A DNA stretch of 64,000 nucleotides from Pseudomonas gingeri (GTDB taxonomy: Bacteria > Pseudomonadota > Gammaproteobacteria > Pseudomonadales > Pseudomonadaceae). Location of the stretch: positions 62,001 to 126,000 of the forward strand of contig NZ_JACAPR010000028.1 in assembly GCF_013385635.1 (NCBI RefSeq), read 5' to 3'. Each line of letters starts with the position of its first letter. Position 1 is the first letter of the stretch. A program made the position numbers and the translations under genes. Shown piece after piece: positions 42,690 through 52,213 of this stretch. The notes below the pieces were generated by a model. The model had not been told where the DNA came from. It was given only the letters and a program-made list of their open reading frames with translations, and did not search any database.

Positions 42690-44233
42690 ACCTGAACGAT
42701 TGGAAAACCGACAAAGGTGCCCTGGTACTGCTGTTGGCAGTTTCGGCCGCGCTCCTGTTGCTGGGCCTGGGCTCGCGAGAACTGTGGGGCCCGGAAACCC
42801 GCTGGGCGAACATCGCCCTGCAGATGCTGCAGTCAGGCAACTATTTCGACCCGTACCTCAAGGGCCAGCCCTATTACGACAAACCCCTGCCCTCTTACTG
42901 GCTGATCACCGCCAGTGCCGGGTTGATGGGCGGGCTAGGCCCCTGGTCGCTGCGCCTGTCGTCGGTGATTGCCGCCTGGCTGAGTATCTGGCTGGTCTAC
43001 CTGATCGGTGAGCGCCTGTGGCGCAAGGGCACCGGGCTGATCGCCGGCTGGATGCTGGCGACCACCTTCTACTTCGTGTTCTGGGCCCGGGTGGCGACCG
43101 CCGATATCCTCACGGTGTTCGGCGTGCTCGCCGCCATCTGGTGGTACTGGCGTGGCCCCGATGACACGCGACTGGGTCGCTACACCGTGTTCTTCCTGAT
43201 ACTGGCGCTGACCTCACTGCTCAAGGGACTGATCGGTTTTGTCCTGCCCGGACTGGTGCTGTTGCCGCACCTGCTCGCGCAAGGACGCTGGAAACGCCAT
43301 ATCAATCCACGGGTATTCATCGCGATGCTGGCCGCCGCCACGGTCTATGCGGTGCCGTTCGTGCTGTCGCACTTCTATGGCTCGCCGACCTATGGCGAAA
43401 GTGGCCTGGCGCTGGTGTTCAAGGAGAACGTCGTACGTTTTTTCGATCCCTTCGACCATATGGAGCCGATCTACACCTACCTGATCTATCTGCCGGCCTA
43501 CACCCTGCCCTGGGCACCCTGCTGGGTCCTCGGTTTATGGCTGGCGTTGCGCCAATGGAAGCAGATCGAACCCAATACCCGCTGGCTCGTCTGGGGTTTG
43601 GGCCTGCTGTTTGTGTTCTTCACCGCCAGCGGCAGCCGGCGCAGCTACTACGTGCTTCCACTGGTGCCGTTCGCCCAGTTGCTGGCCGCCTGGTGGGTGA
43701 CCCGGCGCATGGCCGAGAAACGCACCGCCGGCAAGATCAGCGGGCCGGGCTGGGCCAAGGGCTTCGGCGTGAGCGCGGGGTTCCTGCTGCTGGTCATCGG
43801 CATTATCTACCCATGGGCCAATGGCGGTGGCGGCGCGATCCGGTTTGCCGAGGATGTACGGGCCAAGGCCGGCCAGAGGGCTCCGTGGGATGAATGGCGG
43901 ATGGTGATGATCGAGGTCGACAACAAGCTGCCGATGTACCTGGACAATCAGGGCGCCTCCTTTTACTACGTACAGGAAACCCAGGACTATCCGCGCAGCG
44001 GCGACACTGACGCCTTTATCGACTGGCTGGAAAAGACCAGCGGCCATTCCTGGGACCCAACACGCACGTTGATCGTCAGCAGCTTTCGTGGGGGTGACGC
44101 ACCGCCCTTGAACGACCTTGCGGCTGACCATGATGTCGTACTCAGCCAACCCACCAACGGCGCGCGGCTAGCCCATAACCGCGAGGATGGCAGCGTGGCG
44201 TATATTCCGAAAATGCCCGGGCTTGAGCCCTGA
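42686..44233 (+). CDS. Second GT-39-family integral membrane glycosyltransferase
   Basis: A 515-residue protein with the same plan as ArnT but clearly diverged. The catalytic first loop is SRELWGPETRWANIALQMLQSGNYFDPYLKGQPYYDKPLPSYW, in which the Glu after GP and the PYYDKP element match the GT-39 pattern. About ten helices and a soluble C-terminal region (about 395-515) follow. It is translationally coupled to arnT (ATGA overlap), so both probably modify the same envelope lipid. It may add a different sugar or phosphoethanolamine-like group; substrate is unknown. Confidence 0.82.
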   Translation: MNLNDWKTDKGALVLLLAVSAALLLLGLGSRELWGPETRWANIALQMLQSGNYFDPYLKGQPYYDKPLPSYWLITASAGLMGGLGPWSLRLSSVIAAWLSIWLVYLIGERLWRKGTGLIAGWMLATTFYFVFWARVATADILTVFGVLAAIWWYWRGPDDTRLGRYTVFFLILALTSLLKGLIGFVLPGLVLLPHLLAQGRWKRHINPRVFIAMLAAATVYAVPFVLSHFYGSPTYGESGLALVFKENVVRFFDPFDHMEPIYTYLIYLPAYTLPWAPCWVLGLWLALRQWKQIEPNTRWLVWGLGLLFVFFTASGSRRSYYVLPLVPFAQLLAAWWVTRRMAEKRTAGKISGPGWAKGFGVSAGFLLLVIGIIYPWANGGGGAIRFAEDVRAKAGQRAPWDEWRMVMIEVDNKLPMYLDNQGASFYYVQETQDYPRSGDTDAFIDWLEKTSGHSWDPTRTLIVSSFRGGDAPPLNDLAADHDVVLSQPTNGARLAHNREDGSVAYIPKMPGLEP

Positions 44234-44246
44234 AGAGTAGATTGCG

Positions 44247-44279
44247 CGAAGCAGGTACGCATTGCGCGCACCTGCTTCG
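44247..44279. terminator. Perfect hairpin between convergent genes
   Basis: CGAAGCAGGT and ACCTGCTTCG are exact 10-base arms around a 13-base loop. It lies 14 bases after the glycosyltransferase stop and 15 bases before the ggt stop, so it probably protects or ends both messages, although no T-run follows. Confidence 0.6.
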
Positions 44280-44293
44280 TCACATGCCAGGGG

Positions 44294-46021
44294 TCAATAG
44301 CCCAGCGACAGCCCGGTATTGCGGCGCGGGTCATTCGCCCCGTAGAAGCGGTTGTTGCCCACCGGCTTGCCATCGAGGGAAGGCGCACCGACCAGGATCG
44401 CCGCCAGGTGATTCAGAGGCTGGGGACCGGCAAACTTGTGCCCCCAGCTTTCAAGAATCTTCTGCGTGTCCGGGCTCACCGCGAACGCCTCGATATTGGT
44501 TTCCTCCGGCAGCCACTGCTGGTGGAAACGCGGCGCATCCACCGCCTCCTGGATGTTCATCTTGTAGTCGATGACATTGAGGATGGTCAGCAAGGTCGCG
44601 GTGATGATCCGGCTGCCGCCCGGCGTGCCGACCACCATGACGGTCTTGCCGTCCTTGGTGACGATGGTCGGGCTCATCGACGACAGCGGCGTCTTGCCCG
44701 GAGCAATGGCGTTTGCCTCGCCCTGGACCAGACCGTACATGTTCGGCACGCCGACCTTGGAGGTGAAGTCGTCCATCTCGTCATTGAGGATGACCCCGGT
44801 CTTGCTCGCCATGACACCGGCCCCGAACCAGTCGTTGAGGGTGTAGGTCACCGACACCGCGTTGCCCCATTTGTCGACGATCGAGTAATGGGTGGTGTTG
44901 TTGCCTTCATGGGGTGCCGTGCCCGGATTGATGTCCTTGGAAATCCCGGCTTTCTGCGGATCGATGGCCGCCCGCAGCTTCTCGGCGTACCCCTTGTCCA
45001 GCAGGCGGGCTACCGGATTCTTGACGAAATCGGGGTCGCCCAGGTAACTGTTGCGATCGACATAGGCGTGACGCATGGCCTCGATCTGGTAGTGCAGGCC
45101 CTGGGCGGAGTGATAGCCCAGCTTGTCCATCGGATAGCCTTCGAGGATGTTCATGATCTCGCAGATCACCACGCCGCCCGAGCTGGGTGGCGGTGCCGAG
45201 ACGATATGGTAACCACGGTAATCGCACTCGATGGGCGCCAGTTCCCGGGTCTTGTACTTGTCGAGGTCGGCCTGGGTGATGATGCCCTTGCCGGCCTGGC
45301 TGGAATCGACAATGGCCTTGGCGACCCAGCCCTTGTAGAACCCGTCGGTCCCCTTGGCGGAGATCTCCCGCAGGGTCCTGGCCAGGTCTTTCTGCACCAG
45401 CTTCTGGCCGACCTGCATCGGTTCGCCCTTGTTCAGGAAGATCGAACCGGAATCGTGGATGTCCTTCTTGAACTCGGCGGTGGCCGTGTGCAGCAGGTCG
45501 ATATCGCCCTGCTCCAGCACGAAGCCCTGGTCGGCGAGCTTGATCGCCGGGGCAATGACTTCAGCACGTTTTTTCGTGCCATATTTTTCCAGCGCCAATT
45601 CCATGCCCGACACGGTTCCCGGCACGCCGACCGCCAGGTGCCCTTTCGAGCTCAGGTCGGGAATGACATTGCCGTCCTTGTCCAGATACATGTTGGCCGT
45701 GGCGGCCAGGGGCGCTTTTTCACGGAAATCGAGGAAGGTCTTGCGGCCATCGGCCAGTTGCACGGTCATGAAACCGCCGCCACCGAGGTTGCCCGCCGCC
45801 GGGTAGACCACCGCCAGCGCATAACCCACCGCGACGGCGGCATCGACCGCGTTGCCGCCAGCCTTGAGGACGTCGACACCGACATGAGTCGCCAGGTGCT
45901 GCGCCGTGACCACCATGCCGTTTTCCCCGGCGACCGGTGCCTGGGAAGCTGCGTGGACGGGGGAAACAGCCAGAATCAGCGCTGTCGCCAGGAGCGAGCG
46001 CGCAAGGGGTTCAAACTTCAT
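44294..46021 (-). CDS. ggt: Gamma-glutamyltranspeptidase
   Basis: A 575-residue periplasmic Ntn-hydrolase that splits glutathione and other gamma-glutamyl compounds. A signal peptide (about 1-24, ending PVHAAS) precedes the large subunit with AAGNLGGGGFMTVQLADGRKTFLDFREKAP. The self-cleavage site is HEGNNTTHYSIVD, where the second Thr becomes the nucleophile of the small subunit. SSMSPTIV and GTPGGSRI in the small subunit complete the active site. It is full length and probably monocistronic, with its own promoter region next to the LysR terminator. Confidence 0.95.
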   Translation of the reverse strand: MKFEPLARSLLATALILAVSPVHAASQAPVAGENGMVVTAQHLATHVGVDVLKAGGNAVDAAVAVGYALAVVYPAAGNLGGGGFMTVQLADGRKTFLDFREKAPLAATANMYLDKDGNVIPDLSSKGHLAVGVPGTVSGMELALEKYGTKKRAEVIAPAIKLADQGFVLEQGDIDLLHTATAEFKKDIHDSGSIFLNKGEPMQVGQKLVQKDLARTLREISAKGTDGFYKGWVAKAIVDSSQAGKGIITQADLDKYKTRELAPIECDYRGYHIVSAPPPSSGGVVICEIMNILEGYPMDKLGYHSAQGLHYQIEAMRHAYVDRNSYLGDPDFVKNPVARLLDKGYAEKLRAAIDPQKAGISKDINPGTAPHEGNNTTHYSIVDKWGNAVSVTYTLNDWFGAGVMASKTGVILNDEMDDFTSKVGVPNMYGLVQGEANAIAPGKTPLSSMSPTIVTKDGKTVMVVGTPGGSRIITATLLTILNVIDYKMNIQEAVDAPRFHQQWLPEETNIEAFAVSPDTQKILESWGHKFAGPQPLNHLAAILVGAPSLDGKPVGNNRFYGANDPRRNTGLSLGY

Positions 46022-46047
46022 AAGCCGACTCTCTTGTTTTTATTTGC

Positions 46048-46071
46048 TGAAAACGCAGACTCCTGTCTGCG
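46048..46071 (-). terminator. Rho-independent terminator of the LysR gene
   Basis: Read on the minus strand, CGCAGAC-AGGA-GTCTGCG is followed by TTTT. It ends the LysR transcript 33 bases after its stop and shields the ggt promoter region. Confidence 0.75.
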
Positions 46072-46104
46072 CGGGCCTTTACAAGGTAGCCGCTGCAGGA
46101 CAAT

Positions 46105-47031
46105 TCACCTAGTACCAATCCCCGACTTTTTCGCCGTACCAGATTGCCCGACGGAGCAATGTCGCGACACGAACCCGACGAAGGCCTCCAGTTTGGGCAC
46201 CGGTGTCCGCGAGCGGGGATAGACCATGTGCACCGGCTTGGGTGCCGGGATACAGGAGTCCAGCAGACGAACCAGACGCCCCTCGGCCAGCGCCTGGGCC
46301 ACGAGGAAATCCGGCTGCATCAGGATGCCGTTGCCGGCCAGCGCCGCCTGTAGCAACACCTGGCCGTCATTGCTCTTGAGCACGGCCTTTTCCGGCCACG
46401 GCACCTCCTCCGTACCATCGGTCAATGGCCAGGCAAAGCGGTTGTGCCAGGAGGTATGGGTGAGGATGCGATGACGGGACAGATCGGCGGGCTCAAGCGG
46501 AGTCCCCTGTCGCGCCAGATAGTCGGGCGATGCGCAGATCAGCATCTGGTAAGGCGCCAGGGCAACGGACATGAGACTGACGTCCACCGACTCCGAAACC
46601 CGGAACGCCAGGTCAAACGCGCGCTCCTGCAGGTCGATGATCTCATTGCCGAGGATCAGCTCGACCTGGACATCCTCGAAGGCTTGCATGAACGCCGCCA
46701 CCAGCGGCGCCACCAGCGCCACCCCGAGTGTCATCGGCGCAGTGATCCGCAGCAAGCCGCCAGGCCTGTCGCTGGAGGACTCAAGGCGGGCAAAGGCGGC
46801 ATCGACCTGTTCGAGGGCCAGCCGCGCTTCCTCATAGAACAGCCGGCCTTCGGCGGTCACTGTCTGGCGACGAGTCGTGCGCTGGATCAGGCGGACCTTG
46901 AGGGCCTGTTCCAGATGCTGGATATGCCGGCCCACCATGACGGCCGACATCCCCAGCAACGGCGCCGCATCGGCGAAACTACCTGCTTCCACCACCGCCA
47001 CGAACACTTCCATTTGCCTGAGTTTGCTCAT
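46105..47031 (-). CDS. LysR-family transcriptional regulator beside the D-cysteine desulfhydrase gene
   Basis: A 308-residue regulator with the DNA-binding start MSKLRQMEVFVAVVEAGSFADAAPLLGMSAVMVGRHIQHLEQALKVRLIQRTTRRQTVTAEG. The hinge PGGLLRITAPMTLG and the effector domain are typical of the group that includes many metabolic repressors. GGGG at -10 supports the ATG at 47031 over a start 17 codons upstream. It is divergent from the desulfhydrase gene with 191 bases between, containing a T-N11-A palindrome (TAACCCAGGGTTA). Confidence 0.9.
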   Translation of the reverse strand: MSKLRQMEVFVAVVEAGSFADAAPLLGMSAVMVGRHIQHLEQALKVRLIQRTTRRQTVTAEGRLFYEEARLALEQVDAAFARLESSSDRPGGLLRITAPMTLGVALVAPLVAAFMQAFEDVQVELILGNEIIDLQERAFDLAFRVSESVDVSLMSVALAPYQMLICASPDYLARQGTPLEPADLSRHRILTHTSWHNRFAWPLTDGTEEVPWPEKAVLKSNDGQVLLQAALAGNGILMQPDFLVAQALAEGRLVRLLDSCIPAPKPVHMVYPRSRTPVPKLEAFVGFVSRHCSVGQSGTAKKSGIGTR

Positions 47032-47130
47032 TATTCCCCCCCTTGGCCGGGCCACGACACGGTCGCCATCATGCATGGCCATAATCGCAAGTCAATCAAC
47101 GGCTCGCCATCGACGCAGCCGCCCGATTGC

Positions 47131-47143
47131 TAACCCAGGGTTA
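47131..47143. promoter_or_regulatory. Candidate LysR-type site (T-N11-A)
   Basis: TAACCC-A-GGGTTA is a perfect 6+1+6 palindrome of the length expected for a LysR box. It lies between the LysR gene and the desulfhydrase gene, about 80 bases upstream of the latter. Confidence 0.5.
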
Positions 47144-47222
47144 TCAATCAATTAACGTGCCGTGCCTTTATCCGCGATCGATCGGCGCCTACCCTGAACG
47201 GCAAATCCACGAGAGACCGACA

Positions 47223-48257
47223 ATGACCAGCACGCTTGCCAACACCCTCGAGCATTTTCCCCGCGCCCCTTTACTGGACGGCCCGACCCCGATCCAGCGG
47301 GCGCATCGCCTTGAACAGTCACTGGGGGCGAAGGCCAGCGGTATCAGCCTGTATCTCAAGCGCGATGATTTCATGGCCCTCGGTGGCGGTGGCAACAAGC
47401 TGCGCAAACTCGAATTCCATTTCGGCGAGGCCTTGCGCCAGCAGATCGACACGGTGATCACCGTCGGCGGCCTGCAGTCCAACCATGCCCGACTCACGGC
47501 CGCCGCCGCGGCACGCCTGGGACTCGCCTGCGAACTGGTTTTGACGCAGTCGGCGGTGGTTTCCGGCCTCGATTACGAACACAACGGCAATCGGCTGCTC
47601 GATGAGTTGTTCGGTGCCCGCCTGCACCTGTTGCCCGCCGGCTCCGACTCACTGGCGATGGCCAATGAGCGGGCCGCGCAACTGCGCGAGAGCGGACGCA
47701 AGGTGCTGGTGATCCCGATCGGCGGCTCCACTGCCCTGGGGAGCCTGGGTTATGCCCGTTGCGCCGAGGAGATCGTCCGGCAGGAAGCCGACCTGGGGCT
47801 GCACTTCCAGCGGGTGTTCGTGCCCAACGGCAGTGCCGGGACCCACGCCGGGCTGGCTGCCGGCTTCGAGGCCATGGGCCGTGGCGCGGCCCTGGTGAAG
47901 TCCTGGTCGGTGCTCGCCGATGAGGCGGCTTCGGTCGGGCGTACCTGGCAGCTGACCCGCGACACCCTCGACCTGCTGGGGCATCAGCCAACATTGGAGC
48001 GCGCGGCGATACATATCGACGGCAGCCAGTTGGGCAGCGCCTATGGCGCGCCGACCGAAGCCATGCTCGAGGCCGTGCGCCTGCTGGCGGGTACCGAAGG
48101 GCTGCTGGTGGATCCGGTGTATTCCGGCAAGGCACTCGCCGGCTTGCTGGCCGACCTGCGCGAAGGCCGTTACCAGCCGGGCGACAACCTGCTGTTCGTG
48201 ATGACCGGCGGCTCGCCGGGCCTCTATGCCTATCGCCAGACATTTCAGCCAGCGTGA
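47223..48257 (+). CDS. dcyD: D-cysteine desulfhydrase / ACC deaminase-family PLP enzyme
   Basis: A 344-residue fold-type II pyridoxal phosphate enzyme. The cofactor lysine lies in FMALGGGGNKLRKLEF, followed by GGLQSNHARLTAAAAARLGL and the phosphate-binding glycines in VPNGSAGTHAGLAAG. The C-terminal VYSGKALAGLL is also conserved. The family includes D-cysteine desulfhydrase, which makes pyruvate, sulfide and ammonia, and ACC deaminase; desulfhydrase is the more likely activity for this length and sequence. It is controlled probably by the divergent LysR protein. Confidence 0.85.
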   Translation: MTSTLANTLEHFPRAPLLDGPTPIQRAHRLEQSLGAKASGISLYLKRDDFMALGGGGNKLRKLEFHFGEALRQQIDTVITVGGLQSNHARLTAAAAARLGLACELVLTQSAVVSGLDYEHNGNRLLDELFGARLHLLPAGSDSLAMANERAAQLRESGRKVLVIPIGGSTALGSLGYARCAEEIVRQEADLGLHFQRVFVPNGSAGTHAGLAAGFEAMGRGAALVKSWSVLADEAASVGRTWQLTRDTLDLLGHQPTLERAAIHIDGSQLGSAYGAPTEAMLEAVRLLAGTEGLLVDPVYSGKALAGLLADLREGRYQPGDNLLFVMTGGSPGLYAYRQTFQPA

Positions 48258-48278
48258 CGGTTTAGCGGGCGGGCGCAG

Positions 48279-49172
48279 TCACTCCGCCCGCCCGGCGACC
48301 TCCAGCGCCAGTTCGGCGAAATTGCGCGCCGCCACGCTGGGTTGGACCGGCAAGGCCACGCACACTGTGCAGGGCGGCATATCGCGGATCACCGGGAACG
48401 ACAGCCCCGGGCGGGAATAGAAACGCGCCGTGGATGCCGCGGTGATACTGATCCCGCGCTCCGAGGCGACCGCCTGCAGTTCACTCTCGACCGTCGAGGC
48501 CTCGTGGATGACCGGGGCACTGCGGCCCTGGCGATACTGGTCCGCCGTCCAGTAACTGCGCCAGGTATTGCTCCCCGGTGCCGCCACGATGGGGTCGTCG
48601 AGTATGTCGAAAATGCTCACCGAAGCCTGCGCCGCCAGTCGGTGGGTACTCGGCAGGCAGGCGACGCAATCCTCTTCCACCAGGGTGATCAACTCGACCT
48701 CCGGCAACTCCAGGGGCGGGCGCAGGATCGACACGTCCATGCCCTCGGCAATGCCGGCATGGGGCTCGGAAAAATCGAACTCCTTGACCAGCACCTTGAC
48801 CTGGGGAAAGCGCCGGGCGAATGAACTGAGGATGCGCGGCATCAGGTCGACACCCGCACCGATCAGAAAACCGACCTTGAGCGAACCGCGCAACCCCACG
48901 GCATGATCGCTGGCGGTCTGCGCCATCCGCGCCAGTTTCTCGAGGATCTCCACCGCCTGCGGCAGCAGCGCCTCGCCGGCTTCGGTCAGGGCCACCTTGC
49001 GGGTATTGCGCTCGAACAGCGGCACATCCAGTTGCCCCTCGAACTGGCGGATGGTCTGCGACAGCGCCGGCTGGGACACATGCAGGCGTGCCGCCGCCTT
49101 CACGAAACTCAGTTCTTCACCCACCATGGCAAACGCCCGCAACTGGCGAATATCAACCCCGTTGATCAGCAT
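48279..49172 (-). CDS. LysR-family regulator divergent from the aminotransferase-permease operon
   Basis: A 297-residue regulator. The DNA-binding helices are LRAFAMVGEELSFVKAAARLHVSQPALSQTIRQFEGQLDVPLFERNTRKVALTEAG. GGGGAGGGGAAGAG precedes the ATG at 49172; the frame continues 22 codons upstream without support. It is divergent from the class III aminotransferase gene with 200 bases between, holding the pair ATTA-N9-TAAT at 49238-49254, a possible binding site. It probably senses a substrate amine or amino acid of that operon. Confidence 0.92.
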   Translation of the reverse strand: MLINGVDIRQLRAFAMVGEELSFVKAAARLHVSQPALSQTIRQFEGQLDVPLFERNTRKVALTEAGEALLPQAVEILEKLARMAQTASDHAVGLRGSLKVGFLIGAGVDLMPRILSSFARRFPQVKVLVKEFDFSEPHAGIAEGMDVSILRPPLELPEVELITLVEEDCVACLPSTHRLAAQASVSIFDILDDPIVAAPGSNTWRSYWTADQYRQGRSAPVIHEASTVESELQAVASERGISITAASTARFYSRPGLSFPVIRDMPPCTVCVALPVQPSVAARNFAELALEVAGRAE

Positions 49173-49237
49173 CTCTTCCCCTCCCCGACAGCCCTCGACA
49201 GCTCGGCCGATCATGGCACGACTTATAAGCGGTGCCA

Positions 49238-49254
49238 ATTAATCAGCCGCTAAT
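49238..49254. promoter_or_regulatory. Candidate LysR site upstream of the aminotransferase operon
   Basis: ATTA-N9-TAAT is an inverted repeat of LysR-box length midway between the divergent start codons. Confidence 0.35.
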
Positions 49255-49372
49255 CGGTCTTTCTAAAGCCCCGCGCCCCGGCGCTAGTATCGATCCAGCT
49301 CGATGCAGGCGAGCGTCCAGAACAAGACACTGCAAAACCACGAACACTGCCCCGAACAAAAGAGATAAGCAG

Positions 49373-50668
49373 ATGAATGACGTGACCCAATCCCCGACAA
49401 ACCTTGCCCCGACAGCCGCCGCCCATCCGGCCGACAAGATCAACCTGGTCAAGGCCCGTGGCTCGCTGGTCTGGGATGACCAGGGCAAGGAATACATCGA
49501 CTGCACCGCCCAGGCGTGGTCCAACAACCTCGGCGCCAACGATCCGCGCGTGGTGGAAGCGGCGATTGCCCAGTTGCGGGACATGACCCATATCCGCCCC
49601 AACTTCGGCTCCGCCGCCCATACCCGGCTGGTGTCCAGGTTGCGCGAAGTTTCCCCTGCCTCGCTGAACCAGATGGGCTTTGCCCTGCATGGCAGCCTGG
49701 CCGGCGAGATGGCGATGAAGCTGGCCTTCAAGAACCGCCCCGGCGCGCAGAATCTCATCGTCCTGCAGGACGGCTACCACGGCCGCTCCCTGGCCACCCT
49801 CGGCGCCAGTTGGCCGCACCCGAACAATCCGTTCCTGCCGATCCAGCCGCGCTTTACCCGCGTGCCGCATCCCAACCCCTACCGCACACGCCTGGGCCTG
49901 GACCCGGAACTCGAATCGCAGCTCTGTCTCGGTCTGCTGGAAGAGACTATTGTCAAAGGCGTCGATGGCGGCGTGGCGGCGGTGATGCTGGAGCCGATCC
50001 AGGGCAACGGCGGGCACATCGAGTTTCCGCGCTCCTACTACAAGGGCGTGCGCGAGCTCTGCGACCGCCTCGGCGTGCTATTGATCTTCGATGAAGTACA
50101 GACCGGATTCGGGCGCATGGGCACCATGTGGGCAGCGGACTACTACGATGTGGTGCCGGATATCATCGTCTTCGGCAAAGGCGTGGGGGGTGGCTTCCCG
50201 CTGGCGGGCATTCTCGCCGACGATCGCCTGCGCTGGTTCGACGAGGGTGAAGAGGCGCTGACATTCGGGCACTTCCCGGTTTCGCTGGCGGCAGCTCATG
50301 CAGCGGTCGAGGCGATTGTCGCCGACGGTTTGTGCGAGAAGGCCAGAGAGGCCGGGGAATACACCACCGAGCGCCTGCTGGAGATGCAGACACGCCATCC
50401 GCTGATCGGCGATGTACGCTGCCCGGGGCTGATGGCCTCCATCGAGCTGGTCAAGGACCGCCATACCAAGGAGCCGGCCTGTCGCGAGTCCCATGAGGTG
50501 TATCGCCTGGGCGTCGAACGCGGCGTGCTGTTCGGTGAGAGTCGCTATGCCGGGCTGGGCAACCTGATCAAGATCAAGCCGCCCCTGGATATCGAGCGTC
50601 CGTTGCTGGCCAGGGCCCTCGACGTACTGGATGAAGTGCTGGGCATCATCGAGGAACAACGGTCATGA
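49373..50668 (+). CDS. Class III PLP aminotransferase
   Basis: A 431-residue enzyme of the ornithine/GABA/omega-aminotransferase class. It shows LQDGYHGRSLATLGAS, the cofactor aspartate in LLIFDEVQTGFGRMGTMWAADYYDVVPDIIVFGKGVGGGFPLAGI (the lysine of FGKG is the Schiff base), and the C-terminal GVLFGESRYAGLGNLIKIKPPL, with Arg at the carboxylate end. The amine donor is unknown. The stop overlaps the start of an APC permease gene by four bases, so uptake and transamination of the same compound are coupled. Confidence 0.9.
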   Translation: MNDVTQSPTNLAPTAAAHPADKINLVKARGSLVWDDQGKEYIDCTAQAWSNNLGANDPRVVEAAIAQLRDMTHIRPNFGSAAHTRLVSRLREVSPASLNQMGFALHGSLAGEMAMKLAFKNRPGAQNLIVLQDGYHGRSLATLGASWPHPNNPFLPIQPRFTRVPHPNPYRTRLGLDPELESQLCLGLLEETIVKGVDGGVAAVMLEPIQGNGGHIEFPRSYYKGVRELCDRLGVLLIFDEVQTGFGRMGTMWAADYYDVVPDIIVFGKGVGGGFPLAGILADDRLRWFDEGEEALTFGHFPVSLAAAHAAVEAIVADGLCEKAREAGEYTTERLLEMQTRHPLIGDVRCPGLMASIELVKDRHTKEPACRESHEVYRLGVERGVLFGESRYAGLGNLIKIKPPLDIERPLLARALDVLDEVLGIIEEQRS

Positions 50669-52170
50669 GCACAGTCCTTGAAAGCAATCGCCCGCTGGCC
50701 GGCGCCGAACCGCCCGCCAGCGGCATGACCCAGGACGATGCGGACCTCGCCAGCCTCGGCTACGAGCAGAAGATGCACCGCACCATGAGTGCCTTCACGT
50801 CTTTCGCCCTGGCCTTCTCGATGGTCTCGATCAATACCGGGGTGGTGACCTTGTTCGCCGATCCGTTCAACCGGGTCGGTGGCATCGGCATCCTCTTGTG
50901 GCTGCTGGTGATCCCGCTGGTGTGCTGCATCGTCATGGTCTACTGCCACCTGGCCGGACGCATTCCACTGACCGGCTATGCCTACCAGTGGTCCAGCCGC
51001 CTGGCGGGCAATCACTTCGGCTGGTTTACCGGCTGGGTGGCCTTTATCTCCTTTGTCGCGGGAACGGCGGCAACGTCCGCCGCCATCGGCACGGTGTTCG
51101 CACCGGAGATCTGGGCCAATCCCACGCAGGGGCAGATCCAGGGCTTGAGCATCGGCGCGACGCTGGTGGTCGGGCTGTTGAATATCTGCGGCATCCGCCT
51201 GGCGACACGGATCAACGACATCGGTGCGATCATCGAGATCATCGGTACGGTACTGCTGGCGATTGCCTTGTTCCTCGGGGTATTTTTCTTCTTCGAACAT
51301 ACCCAGGGCGTGGCGATCCTCACGTCGGCGGCGCCGGTCAGCGGTGGCGAGATCAGCTTCACCACCCTGGCCCTGGCAACGCTGTTGCCGGTCTCGGTGC
51401 TGCTGGGCTGGGAAGGCGCGGCGGATCTGTCCGAGGAAACCAAGGACCCGCGCCGGGCCGCTCCCCGGGCGATGATCCGCGCGGTGGTGGTGTCGAGCGT
51501 GCTCGGTTTCGTGGTGTTCGCCCTGTTGAGCATCGCGATTCCCGGTTCGGTTGGCGACCTGCTCAAGCAGTCGGAAAACCCGGTGATCAATATCGTCCGA
51601 CTGCAACTGGGAAATGCCGCCGGCACGGTGATGATCGTGATCGCCTTTGCCTCGATCCTGGCCTGCCTGATCGCCAACATGGCGGTAGCGACACGCATGA
51701 CCTTCGCCCTGTCGCGGGACAATATGCTGCCCGGCTCCAGGGTGTTGGCGCGGATCAACCCGCATTTCGGTACGCCGGTAGCGGCGATCGTGCTGATCAC
51801 CGCGATCGCGGTGCTGCTCAACCTGGCCAGTGGCGGGTTCGTCACAGCGATCTATTCAATGGTCGGGCTGACCTATTACTGCACCTACCTGCTGACCCTG
51901 ATTGCCGCCTACCTGGCCTACAGGAACGGACGCATGCCGCAAGCACCCGAAGGCGTCTTCAGCCTGGGTCGCTGGTTACTGCCGATGATCCTGCTGGGGG
52001 CACTCTGGGCACTGGCGGTGATCCTCACCCTGAGCGTGCCGGAAGAAAGCCACACCGGCGCACTGACCACCGGGATCACCCTCGGCGTCGGCGCCTTGTG
52101 GTGGGTGGTGTCGCTGAGAAAGCGCCTCAATGAAGGGACCGCGGGGCCGAGCACCCAGCGGCTGGGGTAA
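50665..52170 (+). CDS. APC-family amino acid or amine permease
   Basis: A 501-residue inner-membrane protein with about 12 helices, opening with a soluble tail and then LGYEQKMHRTMSAFTSFALAFSMVSINTGVVTLF. It resembles the amino acid/choline or GABA permease branch (GabP/BAT1-like), with FYG-equivalent segment FFFEHTQGVAIL and LGWEGAADLSEETKDPRRAAPRAMIRAVVVSSVLGF, which holds the conserved E-E-T-KDP-R signature. Coupled to the aminotransferase; followed by a terminator. Specificity is not evident. Confidence 0.9.
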   Translation: MSTVLESNRPLAGAEPPASGMTQDDADLASLGYEQKMHRTMSAFTSFALAFSMVSINTGVVTLFADPFNRVGGIGILLWLLVIPLVCCIVMVYCHLAGRIPLTGYAYQWSSRLAGNHFGWFTGWVAFISFVAGTAATSAAIGTVFAPEIWANPTQGQIQGLSIGATLVVGLLNICGIRLATRINDIGAIIEIIGTVLLAIALFLGVFFFFEHTQGVAILTSAAPVSGGEISFTTLALATLLPVSVLLGWEGAADLSEETKDPRRAAPRAMIRAVVVSSVLGFVVFALLSIAIPGSVGDLLKQSENPVINIVRLQLGNAAGTVMIVIAFASILACLIANMAVATRMTFALSRDNMLPGSRVLARINPHFGTPVAAIVLITAIAVLLNLASGGFVTAIYSMVGLTYYCTYLLTLIAAYLAYRNGRMPQAPEGVFSLGRWLLPMILLGALWALAVILTLSVPEESHTGALTTGITLGVGALWWVVSLRKRLNEGTAGPSTQRLG

Positions 52171-52185
52171 TGCGAAAACGATAAA

Positions 52186-52213
52186 TGACAAGGCCCCGTG
52201 AGGGGCTTTGTCA
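52186..52213 (+). terminator. Rho-independent terminator of the aminotransferase-permease operon
   Basis: TGACAAGGCCCC-GTGA-GGGGCTTTGTCA forms a 12-base stem with one G-T pair and a 4-base loop, 15 bases after the permease stop. Confidence 0.85.
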
